A DNA stretch of 45,633 bases from Pseudomonadota bacterium (GCA_026388215.1 JAPLKF010000012.1:1-45633); one strand, 5' to 3'; counted from the first letter of the stretch, positions 1 to 8,535 are shown. The notes: generated by a model from the letters alone, not told the origin. Program-made: numbers and translations.

Positions 1-272
1 AAACCAAGTACCCTTGTTCCATCAGTTACAATCCCTACCATATTAGCCTTATTCGTATGTTCAAAAACCTTTTCTGGATTTTTCTGAATATCCCTACATG
101 GTTCCGCAACCCCTGGTGTATACCATATAGCGAAATCATTAACATCCCTGATAACACATTTTGGTACTATCTCTATCTTTCCCTTGTAGTAGGGATGCAT
201 TTTCATGGCATCCTGAGCAGGTTTTTTTGCCTTTTCAATAAGCTCCTCTTTTGTTACCTTGGATTCTTTCAT
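1..272 (-). CDS. Malic enzyme, N-terminal part (runs off the window)
   Basis: About 90 residues are visible, read leftwards from an ATG at 270-272 that follows a strong ribosome site (GAGGAGGAGAT). The peptide contains YTPGVAEPC, the N-terminal signature of bacterial NAD(P)-dependent malic enzymes, which oxidatively decarboxylate malate to pyruvate and CO2. The segment around it (HPYYKGKIEI, then VNDFAIWYTPGV) fits the short bacterial form. The rest of the gene lies left of base 1, so cofactor preference and integrity cannot be judged. The family call is firm because the signature sits at the expected distance from the start. Confidence 0.88.
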   Translation of the reverse strand, partial: MKESKVTKEELIEKAKKPAQDAMKMHPYYKGKIEIVPKCVIRDVNDFAIWYTPGVAEPCRDIQKNPEKVFEHTNKANMVGIVTDGTRVLG

Positions 273-481
273 ATCTCCTCCTCAATAAATTTTTCAAACA
301 TATCTAACATGTTATAAAAAATCAAAAATAAAAACAAATGAAAATTGAGAAATCGTTAGCATTACAAACCACTTTCTCATTCGAAACCATTTATAAAACT
401 TATATAGCCCCCAAATGAATAAAACAACCCCGGTACCCAGCCAGATAATTGCATATATTATTATAATTATACTCCCTGTTG

Positions 482-769
482 CTAGGTCGAAAGATCCAGC
501 CTCAGGATCCCTATAAAGACTAAGAAAATCCCAAGGGCGAGTATAAATCTATACGGCAATCTTTTTGGTATAAACTTCGTCATTTTAGAGGAGGATTCAA
601 CCGCTCCCTCATTTCCTGATTTCTCTTCCCTCAGCACAATACTCACGTTATAAATGTTACTAATTATACCCTTTTTGTGGTCATAACCAGTAACCCACAA
701 TAAAGATACGAGAGGTATTAAGGTTCCTATGATGATAAACATAATACCAATCTTTCTCCCCCTGCTCAT
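482..769 (-). CDS. Small two-helix membrane protein, unknown function
   Basis: A 95-residue protein with one hydrophobic segment near residues 8-27 and another near residues 73-90. Between them lies a charged linker of about 45 residues. I recognise no family. It stands alone between the malic enzyme and the Hdr operon, all on the minus strand. Immediately downstream (about 312-540) a different minus frame also encodes hydrophobic residues but has no ordinary start codon. The gene may therefore be the first part of a frameshifted larger membrane protein, or a neighbour may start at a rare codon. The ORF itself is plausible; its function is unknown. Confidence 0.5.
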   Translation of the reverse strand: MSRGRKIGIMFIIIGTLIPLVSLLWVTGYDHKKGIISNIYNVSIVLREEKSGNEGAVESSSKMTKFIPKRLPYRFILALGIFLVFIGILRLDLST

Positions 770-861
770 AATTTATCCTCAATAAATCTACCATTATTAA
801 TTACTGAATAATTGCACATTGTCAAGTATAAGTAGACCGTATCTATTTACAATCAATAGTT

Positions 862-2601
862 CTATGCAGGATAATTTATAACATTGGAGGGGCATGTGGA
901 TGCGCACAGGCCGCAGCCCACACAGGCATCTTCCTTTACGTGGGCAATCGGCACATTGGACACAACCTGCGGTCCAAACAGGGCAATCTGTTTTTCCCGT
1001 ATCTCCATTTCTATTGCATCATGCGTACAGGCATCCTTACAGGAACCACAACCGCTGCATCTTTCTTCATTCACCACAGGCAATACCCTCTCCTCTTCAA
1101 TATCGAGGAGTATCTCACCAAGGGCGCCAAGGATTTCTCTCGTCTCCCACCTCTCTGCCCTCGGATGCCTCATGAAGCCCACATGGTATCTCTTTCTCCC
1201 CCATTTTGTGGGTGACCATCTAAGCTGCGGCTCAGACCTATAGAGAGAAAGGAATTCTTTTTCCTTAAAGAGGTGTACGTAATCGTCAAACCGGATTACT
1301 TTACCGGCATTCAAAACGAGTTCCCTTTTGAGTCCGGCAATACGCGCTTTACCATCATCAAAAGCAACTGTCTCCCCCTCTTCAAGGTGGATAAATACAA
1401 TGCCCTCCCGTCTTGCTTCCTCGTAGATAAGCTCGCCGTATGAGGGCGTGACCATATTTTTCGACACCACGTAGACTGTTTTCCCCGCTTTGTTGAGGTC
1501 TCTTGCCATGGCGATGAATTTTGCTGAGACAAACTCATAGAACATCCTGGCCCCTGCATCTTCCGTTCCAAGGTAGAACAGACAGGAGGCAAAATTGCCG
1601 TCAGGCAGGACAATTTCAGGCTCAGGCTCCCTGTAGAGCCTCTCATCATTCCTGATAGCTTCCGACGGGAAGTCCGATCCTCTGATGGCGAGCATGCCTG
1701 CACCAAAACCCGTGAGGATCGCATCCTTTATACTCATAGGCTCAAGAGCGCCGCCGGAAACATAGACGCCTTCAACATCCGTTCTTAATGGCGCTTCCTC
1801 CTTTACAAACCCGAACTCATTGAGGGAAAATCCAAACAATTTGCTCAAGGGTACAAGCTGTGGGTTGGGGCGTAGCCCGATGGCAAGGACCACATAGTCA
1901 AAGCACTCTTCCTTAAGCTCTCCACCTGTAAAATACCTTACACTCACTCCTTTCTCATCCTCTTCAAAATACCGCGAATTGGCCCGTACAAAAGTAACAC
2001 CTGCATCCCTAAATGCCTTCTCCATGTAAAATTCCTGGCCAAAAAACCGGAGGTCGTTATAAAAGACGGTAATTTCCGGCTTGGCCCTTTGGAGGGTCCA
2101 TTTAATCTCCCGTATGGTGTAAGAACAGCAGACCGATGAACATAGAGGATACTCCTTGGAACGGGACCCGACGCAGAGCACGAATGCCACCTTATTCATG
2201 TCCGGGGGAAACTCCGCATTCCGCTGGTCTATAAGGGCGTCGTACTCAAGGCTCGTAAGCACCCTCTTCCCCTTAAACTCAATAGGATCATAAGGGGAAA
2301 GGCCTGTTGCTATGATAACTTTGTCCACTGTCAGAGATTGTCCGTCTTCAAGGGTGACGGTGAAAGCATTGTCTTTCTTTTCCACTGCCGAGATCTTACC
2401 TTCCCTTATAACCGTGAGACGGGGGTTATCGCGTATCTCATCGAAAAACGTCCTGAACCCGACCCTGCAGTTTGCGATACGCGCCATAAGGCCACCGGGC
2501 TCAGCAGCACATTCGAGGATGGTAACGTTATGGTGTTCTTTCAGGGTAACCTTTGCAGCAGATATCCCGCTTATACCGCCACCTACTATCAATACGTTCA
2601 T
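862..2601 (-). CDS. hdrA: HdrA-like FAD / iron-sulfur protein (HdrA3)
   Basis: A 579-residue flavoprotein of the HdrA family, the FAD subunit that splits or merges electron pairs in heterodisulfide-reductase-type complexes. The FAD-binding GGGISG lies at residues 7-12. The HdrA hallmark CVGSR followed by a CSSVCC cluster appears near residue 145. Two four-cysteine [4Fe-4S] motifs close the protein (CSGCGSCKDAC near 515 and CVGCGLCASTC near 560). It lacks the N-terminal HdrA domain seen in the 557-residue paralogue in this operon. A segment of roughly 165 residues between the flavin core and the ferredoxin part (about 345-510) is not part of the usual HdrA plan and I do not recognise it. It is the last gene of the operon and overlaps hdrB by 4 bp, so coupled translation is likely. 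Family call sure; partner and substrate inferred. Confidence 0.85.
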   Translation of the reverse strand: MNVLIVGGGISGISAAKVTLKEHHNVTILECAAEPGGLMARIANCRVGFRTFFDEIRDNPRLTVIREGKISAVEKKDNAFTVTLEDGQSLTVDKVIIATGLSPYDPIEFKGKRVLTSLEYDALIDQRNAEFPPDMNKVAFVLCVGSRSKEYPLCSSVCCSYTIREIKWTLQRAKPEITVFYNDLRFFGQEFYMEKAFRDAGVTFVRANSRYFEEDEKGVSVRYFTGGELKEECFDYVVLAIGLRPNPQLVPLSKLFGFSLNEFGFVKEEAPLRTDVEGVYVSGGALEPMSIKDAILTGFGAGMLAIRGSDFPSEAIRNDERLYREPEPEIVLPDGNFASCLFYLGTEDAGARMFYEFVSAKFIAMARDLNKAGKTVYVVSKNMVTPSYGELIYEEARREGIVFIHLEEGETVAFDDGKARIAGLKRELVLNAGKVIRFDDYVHLFKEKEFLSLYRSEPQLRWSPTKWGRKRYHVGFMRHPRAERWETREILGALGEILLDIEEERVLPVVNEERCSGCGSCKDACTHDAIEMEIREKQIALFGPQVVSNVPIAHVKEDACVGCGLCASTCPSNVINYPA

Positions 2602-3278
2602 ATTACGTTATTCTCTCCCATGATATAGAGTACAAGGTCCGTAAGATAGATGATCTTCCTGTCCTTTGAGAAGGTCTTAAGTGCCATATGGCAGAGTGGG
2701 CAGAATACCACCATGATCCCTTTCGACTTTTCGAGAATCAGGGTAGAGAGCCTCTCCGTGGCCCATTTGTTGACAAAGAACTGGTTGCCTCCGCAGCACC
2801 GGTCTTTTATCTTCTCCCCTTCAATCTCCCCGCCGAAGAAGGTGATTAACTCTTCCATAACATTTCTATTCCTGATGGATGTCTCTTCGGGTCTGAGAAG
2901 GACACAGCCGTAATAAGGCGTAAATACTTTACCTTTCAAGTCCCGCTTGACGTTGAGAGAACCCATAATATCCTTCTCAAAAAGCTCAAGGGGATGTAAT
3001 ATGGCAAACTGGTTACCTGAATTGGCCTCCTTCAGGTTTTTGTAGCATGCAGGGCATGGCGCCACGATCTCGCTGCACATGCCTTCTGCCTTTTTCAAAT
3101 TCTCCCGAGACAGTCTGGTAAGCTCACTACGGTCTCCGTATTCCAGTGCCCCGCAGCAATTCCAGTCGGGGATCTCGTTGAGGCTATGGCCCAGCTTTCT
3201 GAATATCTCCCGTACGCCTTTATCAAGCTTGCGGGCAGAACCTGTCAAAGAACAACCGGGGTAATAACCGTAATCCAT
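2598..3278 (-). CDS. hdrB: HdrB-like CCG-domain subunit
   Basis: A 226-residue protein with two complete CCG cysteine sets, the ligands of the non-cubane [4Fe-4S] clusters that reduce disulfides in HdrB. The first set is C9, C41-C42, C75 and C78. The second is C125, C161-C162, C193 and C196. Spacing matches the family pattern C-X31-39-CC-X35-36-CxxC to within a few residues. No membrane segment is present, so it is cytosolic. It sits 1 bp after hdrC and overlaps hdrA3 by 4 bp, giving a contiguous C-B-A order. The natural substrate (a disulfide, or none) cannot be read from the sequence; bacteria without CoM/CoB use HdrB-like subunits with other or unknown partners. Confidence 0.88.
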   Translation of the reverse strand: MDYGYYPGCSLTGSARKLDKGVREIFRKLGHSLNEIPDWNCCGALEYGDRSELTRLSRENLKKAEGMCSEIVAPCPACYKNLKEANSGNQFAILHPLELFEKDIMGSLNVKRDLKGKVFTPYYGCVLLRPEETSIRNRNVMEELITFFGGEIEGEKIKDRCCGGNQFFVNKWATERLSTLILEKSKGIMVVFCPLCHMALKTFSKDRKIIYLTDLVLYIMGENNVI

Positions 3279-3279
3279 C

Positions 3280-3747
3280 CTAAATCCTCTTCACTTTATG
3301 TGGCAAATGGACGCTTATATACCCTGTCCATCTTGCCATATATTTTATGTATCCCTCTTTCAGTAAAAAGGGCACTGCTTTCAGAAATACATAGGGCTCG
3401 TAGACCCTGCCCCATATGTCGATCGACCCCTTGAAAGCCTTCTCAAAGGGCGAGGCAACGGACAGGCTTTCCCGCAAAGCCCTCACCACCTCCGGTATCC
3501 TTATCTTCCACGGGCATGCACTGGTACAGCGGTAGCAGTTTGTACAATAACGGACCAGGGGATTATCCTTTTCTATAGTGTTGCCGAGGAATAGCGAGGA
3601 AAGTAGCTCCTGAGGATTCATGTCTATTGAAAGGTCGTTCACAGTACATACAGATGCACATATTTTACATCCCAGGCAGACCGAAAAATCCTCTCTTTTG
3701 TATCCGGCAAGCTCTATAACTTTTTCATATTCAATTACATTCAACAT
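3280..3747 (-). CDS. hdrC: HdrC-like ferredoxin subunit
   Basis: A 155-residue protein with two classical [4Fe-4S] motifs (C24, C27, C30, C34 and C68, C71, C74, C78) in the arrangement of HdrC. HdrC carries electrons from HdrA to HdrB. The remaining helical C-terminal half has no membrane anchor, so this is the soluble type rather than the membrane HdrE/DsrK-linked type. It lies 1 bp upstream of hdrB. An 80-bp gap separates it from the preceding FrhB-like gene, and most of that gap is a heptamer repeat array. Confidence 0.88.
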   Translation of the reverse strand: MLNVIEYEKVIELAGYKREDFSVCLGCKICASVCTVNDLSIDMNPQELLSSLFLGNTIEKDNPLVRYCTNCYRCTSACPWKIRIPEVVRALRESLSVASPFEKAFKGSIDIWGRVYEPYVFLKAVPFLLKEGYIKYMARWTGYISVHLPHKVKRI

Positions 3748-3790
3748 TTAAGTGTACTCAAAATAATCGTTCCTTTTTTACAATAAGTTT

Positions 3791-3826
3791 CATTTCGCAA
3801 TCAGCAATCCGAAATCCGAAATTTGC
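3791..3826. repeat. Heptamer-period repeat array, locus 1
   Basis: Four heptads in register from 3797 (GCAATCA, GCAATCC, GAAATCC, GAAATTT) fill the gap between the FrhB-like gene and hdrC. Each differs from its neighbour by one to three bases while the 7-bp period holds. Loci 5 and 6 use related GATTTCG / GAATGCG units. Confidence 0.75.
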
Positions 3827-3827
3827 A

Positions 3828-4838
3828 TCAATCTTCTGCATCTTTCAACTCTTCCTCAATAAAAGTAAGATAGGGTATACTCTCGTCAAAGTTCCTTCCA
3901 GCCATGTAAGAAAACATACCCTGAAGCCTCTCAGATATACCCTTGAAATATTTTGTCAGGGGAACACCCTGCGGACATGCCTCTTCGCATGCCCCACAGC
4001 CAACACAGGTCTGTGACACATGGTACATCCTGATAAAATGAAAAAGTTCTCTTCCCTGAGGGAGCATGGCAGAACCGGAACGGAAGACTTTATTGAGCAG
4101 CGCATCACCCTTGGGAAGATAATCATCACCGTTGAAGACACAATCAATGCAATAACAGACCGGACACATATCCCTGCAATTCATACACATGATACACTTG
4201 GATATATCTTTTGAGAACGTCTCCATATCACTTTGAAAGCTCTCCACTTTATCTTTTGTCTTGATGAGCATTTCTGCCCCATTTGCTTCATAGCCATCAT
4301 CGAAAAGCGACAGGAACTCTTCTCCACGTTCTGTGTATGGGAATACCAACAGTGAGCCTTTCGTATCAACCCGAATACCTGCGTCCCCCACCACACCTTT
4401 TCTTTCCCTGCAAACGGTGCACGGCCAACGCATAGAATCTGTGCCATCAAAATAATCTTTTAAAGCATCTACTTCAGTGGGTATATCCTGGACATCATTT
4501 TTCAAAGAAACAGCACCAAAGCAATCGACAGATACCCCGATGATACTCTCCCGTTCTATCTGACTCAGTTTCGTTAACTCCCCGTATGCCCTGATTTCAC
4601 ATGGCCTGAGCATGAGAATAATCTTTGTGCCCTTGGAAAAAAGGCGCCTGAGATATATGGCACCATTTACACTGAAATATGGATTAAAAAGTGAATAATC
4701 CTGAAGGTTCTTTTTGAACAGCCTGTGTTTTACCCTGTTTTCTGCTTTCTCAAAACCCAATACGAGGTGTTGCTCGTCTTCTAAGAACTTTCGTAGCGCT
4801 CCTTCAATAAGTCTTTTATCAACCCTTTTCCCTTTCAT
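3828..4838 (-). CDS. FrhB/FdhB-family Fe-S flavoprotein
   Basis: A 336-residue protein of the coenzyme F420 hydrogenase / formate dehydrogenase beta-subunit family. RPCE at residues 78-81 is the family's typical RPC(D/E) motif, and a CTVC pair lies at 140-143. Two [4Fe-4S] motifs follow (C215, C218, C221, C225 and C278, C281, C284, C288), with extra cysteines at 228-233 after the first. Such subunits carry a flavin and pass electrons between Fe-S partners and NAD(P), F420 or formate dehydrogenase. Here it is cotranscribed with MvhD (4-bp overlap) and HdrC, so it probably links the Hdr proteins to a hydrogenase, formate dehydrogenase or soluble cofactor. No hydrogenase or FdhA gene is in the window. 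Which cofactor it uses cannot be told. Confidence 0.75.
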   Translation of the reverse strand: MKGKRVDKRLIEGALRKFLEDEQHLVLGFEKAENRVKHRLFKKNLQDYSLFNPYFSVNGAIYLRRLFSKGTKIILMLRPCEIRAYGELTKLSQIERESIIGVSVDCFGAVSLKNDVQDIPTEVDALKDYFDGTDSMRWPCTVCRERKGVVGDAGIRVDTKGSLLVFPYTERGEEFLSLFDDGYEANGAEMLIKTKDKVESFQSDMETFSKDISKCIMCMNCRDMCPVCYCIDCVFNGDDYLPKGDALLNKVFRSGSAMLPQGRELFHFIRMYHVSQTCVGCGACEEACPQGVPLTKYFKGISERLQGMFSYMAGRNFDESIPYLTFIEEELKDAED

Positions 4839-5239
4839 GTTTTTGCTTCCTTTATCTCATTATACATATTTGAGACCTTCTCCACAAAACGCCTTGCTTC
4901 GCTTGCACTAACCCAGAAGAGCCTGATCTTATTTTTTATGGAAAATGCATTAAACATTTCTTTTAATGCGGCAATTTTCCGGCGCGTATAATAATTCCCC
5001 TTGATAAAATGGCAGTCACCGGGGTGGCATCCCGCAACAAATACACCATCTGCACCTTCAAAAATGGCTTTAATGACAAAAGCAGGGTCAACCCTGCTCG
5101 AACATGGAACCTGGATCAGTTTTACACCTTCAGGGTATTTCATCCTTAAGCTCCCTGCCATTTCAGAAGCCTTGAAGGAACAGAATGAACACGCAAAACC
5201 TACTATCTCCGGGTTTTTGTCTTTTTTCTCTTCAGTCAT
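4835..5239 (-). CDS. mvhD: MvhD-like [2Fe-2S] electron-transfer subunit
   Basis: A 134-residue protein matching the delta subunit of methyl-viologen-reducing hydrogenase (MvhD/FlpD). Five cysteines (C17, C20, C46, C71, C76) lie in CSFC, PCSSR and GCHPGDCH, the family's [2Fe-2S] ligand set. MvhD docks on HdrA and hands it electrons. In some organisms it is fused to the C-terminus of HdrA (QmoB, long HdrA); here it is a separate gene directly downstream of the 557-residue HdrA2, which lacks that domain. It overlaps the FrhB-like gene by 4 bp. The call is sure; the donor on its other side is unknown. Confidence 0.9.
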   Translation of the reverse strand: MTEEKKDKNPEIVGFACSFCSFKASEMAGSLRMKYPEGVKLIQVPCSSRVDPAFVIKAIFEGADGVFVAGCHPGDCHFIKGNYYTRRKIAALKEMFNAFSIKNKIRLFWVSASEARRFVEKVSNMYNEIKEAKT

Positions 5240-5256
5240 GGAACCTCCAGTACTTC

Positions 5257-5350
5257 AGTGAATAGTTGTTAGTGAATAGTAAATAGTAAAATCGAAATCT
5301 TTGGCTCTTTGTTTTTTTGCTATTCACTATACACTATTCACCATACACTG
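5257..5350. repeat. Heptamer repeat hairpin, locus 2
   Basis: The gap between HdrA2 and mvhD holds five heptads of the type AGTGAAT (5257-5291), then a short spacer, then four heptads of the complementary type CTATTCA (5320-5347). The right arm, reverse-complemented, matches the left arm over about 36 positions with scattered substitutions. The RNA could therefore fold into a long imperfect hairpin within the operon transcript. Confidence 0.75.
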
Positions 5351-5353
5351 TTT

Positions 5354-7027
5354 TTATATTGCCTCCAAAATCGCACCTATTTCATCACCAATGTAACTAT
5401 CAAGGTGGCCCTTAAGGCTAATTGCTGATGAGGGACATGTACTGTTACATAACCCACAACCCATACATGCCGCTTCTTCCACGTGTGCCACCCGCCGTGA
5501 CTCGTCAAACTTGATAGCCTTGGCAACACATGTCTGTTCACATGCCCTGCAACCACTACACCTCTTCGTATCCACCAGCGCAATAAATGGTTCCACAAAG
5601 GTATATCCAAGGTTCAACAGGCCATAGAGCTTTATTGCCGATGCACGCCCGTGGTTAATCGATTCTTCTATATCCTTAGGCCCGGAACACGTCCCCGCAA
5701 TAAAGATGCCTTTGAGCGCTGTATCATAAGGCCTGATTTTCGGATGTGCCTCAAGGAAAAATTTATCCTTGTCAAGGATGATCTTGAGGAGCGATGCGAT
5801 ATACTGGTTATCCAGGGGTGGTGACATCCCTATAGATAATACTGCGAGGTCAAACTCCCGTTCAAAAGGCATAGTTAGAAGTGTATCTTCGCCCCTTAAC
5901 AAAAGCCCTCTACTTTCCGGGATTATCTCAGCAATGTTTCCCCTTGTGAAGAGTACTCCTTTCTCCTGGGTATCTTCAAAGTATTCTTCTCCGCCCCGTG
6001 GATGTGCCCTTACATCCATGTAAAATGATTCCACGTAGGAATCCTTATAGCGCTCCTTTACCTTTTCAGCTACCCGTAGAGCATTGATACAACATACCCT
6101 CGAACAATATGGCTTTCCAATCATCTCATCCCGTGACCCCACACAATAGAGTATGGCTATCCTCGGTTTTTCTGGAAGGGTGAGCCTGTCGAATCCCTTT
6201 TCAAAATCCAGCGTGGTAAGTATCCTTTCGTCTTTGCCGTATGCAAATTCTGGCTTAAGTTGGGCATTAAAAGGCGAGAAGCCAATAGCTACAATTACAC
6301 CTCCTGCTATTATCTTTTTTTCACCTTCTAAGGTATCAAGTGCTGCCTGGTAGTTCCCGAAAGAACCCTCAAAGGAACGTATAGTTGTGGAGGTAAATAT
6401 CTCCACGTTATCCCTCTGTAGAAGTGCACTTGCCATCCTCTCAACGATCTCTTTCCCATCTATCCTTGCAGGCCAGATATTTTTAAGATTTCTCACATGG
6501 CCGCCAAGCTCTGCCTCCTTTTCTACGAGATACACCTGCATACCCATCTGTGAGAGAAAAAGTGCCGCACTTAAGCCCGAAACCCCGCCACCTATCACAA
6601 GGGCAGATTTCGTGACATCCACCTGCTTTTCTTCAAGGGGTATATAGTGTACTGATGCATAGAGGCCTGCCTTTATGAGCTTTATCGCCTTTTCTGTATT
6701 TTTTTCTATGTTATCGCCAATCCAGGAACAGTGTTCACGGATACTCACCCGCCTTAGAAGGAATGGATTCATGCCTGCCTTTTTTACAAGGTCTTTAAAA
6801 AGTTCCTGATGGAGTGCAGGGGTACAAGAGGCAATAATCACACGGTCAAGCCTGTGTGTTTCAACATTATTCTTTATCATATCCTGGCCTGGTTCAGAAC
6901 AGACAAAAGGGTAATCTTCCGCAACTTCAACGTTAAAGTAATGCTTGAAGTATTCTTTCAACCTCTTTATATCTACAGTATGTTTTATGTTGTGACCGCA
7001 ATGGCAGATGAATATACCCGTCTTCAT
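5354..7027 (-). CDS. hdrA: HdrA-like FAD / iron-sulfur protein, long form (HdrA2)
   Basis: A 557-residue HdrA with the full N-terminal domain: cysteines at 8, 10, 43, 68 and 100 lie in the contexts typical of HdrA (FICHCGHNI, ASCTPALHQ, REHCSW). The FAD site GGGVSG is near 146-151 and the CVGSRDE / YCSRVCC hallmark follows in the second half. Two C-terminal [4Fe-4S] motifs start near 490 and 521. The ferredoxin insertion present in the central part of HdrA1 is missing here, so the two paralogues complement one another. The next gene downstream is mvhD, so the pair resembles a split version of QmoB or of HdrA-MvhD fusions. It is expected to be the flavin centre that exchanges electrons with MvhD and other Hdr subunits. 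Confidence 0.88.
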   Translation of the reverse strand: MKTGIFICHCGHNIKHTVDIKRLKEYFKHYFNVEVAEDYPFVCSEPGQDMIKNNVETHRLDRVIIASCTPALHQELFKDLVKKAGMNPFLLRRVSIREHCSWIGDNIEKNTEKAIKLIKAGLYASVHYIPLEEKQVDVTKSALVIGGGVSGLSAALFLSQMGMQVYLVEKEAELGGHVRNLKNIWPARIDGKEIVERMASALLQRDNVEIFTSTTIRSFEGSFGNYQAALDTLEGEKKIIAGGVIVAIGFSPFNAQLKPEFAYGKDERILTTLDFEKGFDRLTLPEKPRIAILYCVGSRDEMIGKPYCSRVCCINALRVAEKVKERYKDSYVESFYMDVRAHPRGGEEYFEDTQEKGVLFTRGNIAEIIPESRGLLLRGEDTLLTMPFEREFDLAVLSIGMSPPLDNQYIASLLKIILDKDKFFLEAHPKIRPYDTALKGIFIAGTCSGPKDIEESINHGRASAIKLYGLLNLGYTFVEPFIALVDTKRCSGCRACEQTCVAKAIKFDESRRVAHVEEAACMGCGLCNSTCPSSAISLKGHLDSYIGDEIGAILEAI

Positions 7028-7044
7028 CTTTTAAACCCAGTTTT

Positions 7045-7171
7045 GAGTTCGGAGTGAGGAGTTCGGAGCGTGAAACAGTTCGGAGTTCGGAGACTTAAGC
7101 TGTTTTGACTTCTGACCCCTGAATTTTGAATTCTATATGTAAACTCATCACTCATAACTCACCACTCATCA
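7045..7171. repeat. Two heptamer repeat arrays, locus 3
   Basis: One array of GAGTTCG-type heptads lies at 7045-7094 and a second of ACTCATC-type heptads at 7143-7171. The last unit of the second array includes the stop codon of HdrA1 (7169-7171). The arms are partly complementary. Nothing else is visible in the 141-bp gap. Confidence 0.7.
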
Positions 7172-8449
7172 CTGATTTATATATTCCAGGCATCTTGAAG
7201 CAGCTTCACCACCTGAGGCAACAGTATCAGGTACATCCTTTGGTCCCGAAGCCATTCCACACACAAATACACCTTCCATATTTGTCTTCGATGGGGCAAT
7301 GGGGTCTATTTTTACAAAACCATATTCATCCCTTTCGATAGAGAGCATATTGTAAAGTTCTTCTGAGCCCTTGTGAGGTCTTACACCTGTTGCGAGGATA
7401 ACAAGATCCGCCTCAATCTCCTTCAGCTCACCACTTAACATATCCTCAACTCGAACGAGAAGCCCATTTTCTCCTTTTATGATCTCGCCGGGTATACCCC
7501 GTATATAGTAGGTACCGCTTTCTTGTGTGTTCTTATAAAACTCTTCGTAATTCTTCCCGTAGGCCCTCACATCGATATACGAAACGTAAACCTCCGCATC
7601 CTTTATCCTGTCCTTCACTATACTTGCATGCTTAGCGGTATACATGCAACATACCCTCGAACAGAACCGGGCTCCGCTTAATCTGTCCCTTGAACCTACG
7701 CACTGGATAAAGTAAAAACGTTTTGGCACTTTCCCTTTAATTATCAATTCGCCGTCTGTCGGTCCGGTGACCGAGCAGATTCTCTCGAATTCAATCCCTG
7801 TCATTACCCCATCAAGAATACCATATCCATATTCCCTTTTTTCCGTGGGGTCATAGAGGTCAAAACCTGGCGCTAAAATGATGGCATCGAAATATGACTC
7901 GAGTGTTTCCTCTTTCTCATCAAAATTGATAGCTCCGGTTTCGCACGCCTGAAGACACGCCTTCTTGCATTTGCCCTTTGATACAAAAAGACAACCCTTT
8001 CCGTCAATGATATACTTAAGTGGTACTGCCTGGGGAAAGGGTATATAGATAGCCGCCCTTTTCCCCATACCCAGGTTGAACTCATCACGTAGCCGGCCTT
8101 TCATAACGCATGCATCTGCGCAGAGCCCACAGGCCGTACATTTTTTTACATCTACAAAACGCGGTGTCTTGATGATCTTTACGTTAAAGCCTTTCCCCTT
8201 ATGGTGTGCCTCGAGAGGCTTTGCCATGGTTATGAGGTCTATACGAGGGTTTAGCGCCACTTCCACCATCTTCGGCGTTAGTGTGCATGAAGAACAGTCG
8301 AGGGTGGGAAAGGTTTTATCGAGCTGTATCATCCTTCCACCGATGGAAGGACCTTCCTCAAGCATTGTTACCTTAACACCGCAGGAGGCAAGTTCAAGTG
8401 CAGCGGTAATACCACCAATACCCCCACCGACTACGAGAACCTTTTTCAC
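7169..8449 (-). CDS. hdrA: HdrA-like flavoprotein, short form with internal ferredoxin motif (HdrA1)
   Basis: A 426-residue HdrA/QmoA-like protein. It begins directly with the FAD-binding GGGIGG (8-13), then the DKTFPT / CSSC segment typical of HdrA. An internal [4Fe-4S] motif follows (C104, C107, C110, C114), and further cysteines at 153, 161, 165 and 169 probably hold a second cluster. The QCVGSRD and SRVCC hallmark is present, and the protein ends at the conserved region GxFVCG..SGPKD. It lacks both the N-terminal domain and the C-terminal ferredoxin of HdrA2. With HdrA2 and MvhD it resembles a QmoA-QmoB pair. It follows etfA across a gap filled by heptamer repeats. Electron exchange with EtfAB is a reasonable inference from position only. 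Confidence 0.85.
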   Translation of the reverse strand: MKKVLVVGGGIGGITAALELASCGVKVTMLEEGPSIGGRMIQLDKTFPTLDCSSCTLTPKMVEVALNPRIDLITMAKPLEAHHKGKGFNVKIIKTPRFVDVKKCTACGLCADACVMKGRLRDEFNLGMGKRAAIYIPFPQAVPLKYIIDGKGCLFVSKGKCKKACLQACETGAINFDEKEETLESYFDAIILAPGFDLYDPTEKREYGYGILDGVMTGIEFERICSVTGPTDGELIIKGKVPKRFYFIQCVGSRDRLSGARFCSRVCCMYTAKHASIVKDRIKDAEVYVSYIDVRAYGKNYEEFYKNTQESGTYYIRGIPGEIIKGENGLLVRVEDMLSGELKEIEADLVILATGVRPHKGSEELYNMLSIERDEYGFVKIDPIAPSKTNMEGVFVCGMASGPKDVPDTVASGGEAASRCLEYINQ

Positions 8450-8476
8450 GTGAGAATCTCCATAATAAACACAGCC

Positions 8477-8532
8477 TTTAGCCGTCAGCTATTAGCCCTT
8501 AGCCTTTAGCTGATAGCGGATCGCTGAGTGCT
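8477..8532. repeat. Heptamer repeat array, locus 4
   Basis: Eight heptads stay in perfect register (consensus near NTTAGCC, drifting to GATAGCG and GATCGCT) across almost the whole gap between etfA and HdrA1. TCAGCTA and TAGCTGA inside it are inverted, so a hairpin is possible. Confidence 0.8.
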
Positions 8533-8535
8533 TTC

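Noticed and set aside
57-317. 86-codon plus-strand frame at the left edge
   Set aside because: It is antisense to the malic enzyme, whose signature is in the other strand, and has no ribosome site.
312-585. Minus-strand frame with three hydrophobic stretches downstream of the 95-residue membrane protein
   Set aside because: It looks protein-like (IIIIIYAIIWLGTGVVLFIW) but has no ATG, GTG or TTG start at a sensible place. It may be a frameshifted tail of the neighbour; I do not call it.
884-1243. Several plus-strand frames over HdrA3, and similar antisense frames over other Hdr genes
   Set aside because: They mirror cysteine-rich coding sequence on the minus strand and show no domain of their own.
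7045-8532. Heptamer arrays as possible CRISPR
   Set aside because: Units are 7 bp, contiguous and degenerate, with no spacers and no cas genes.
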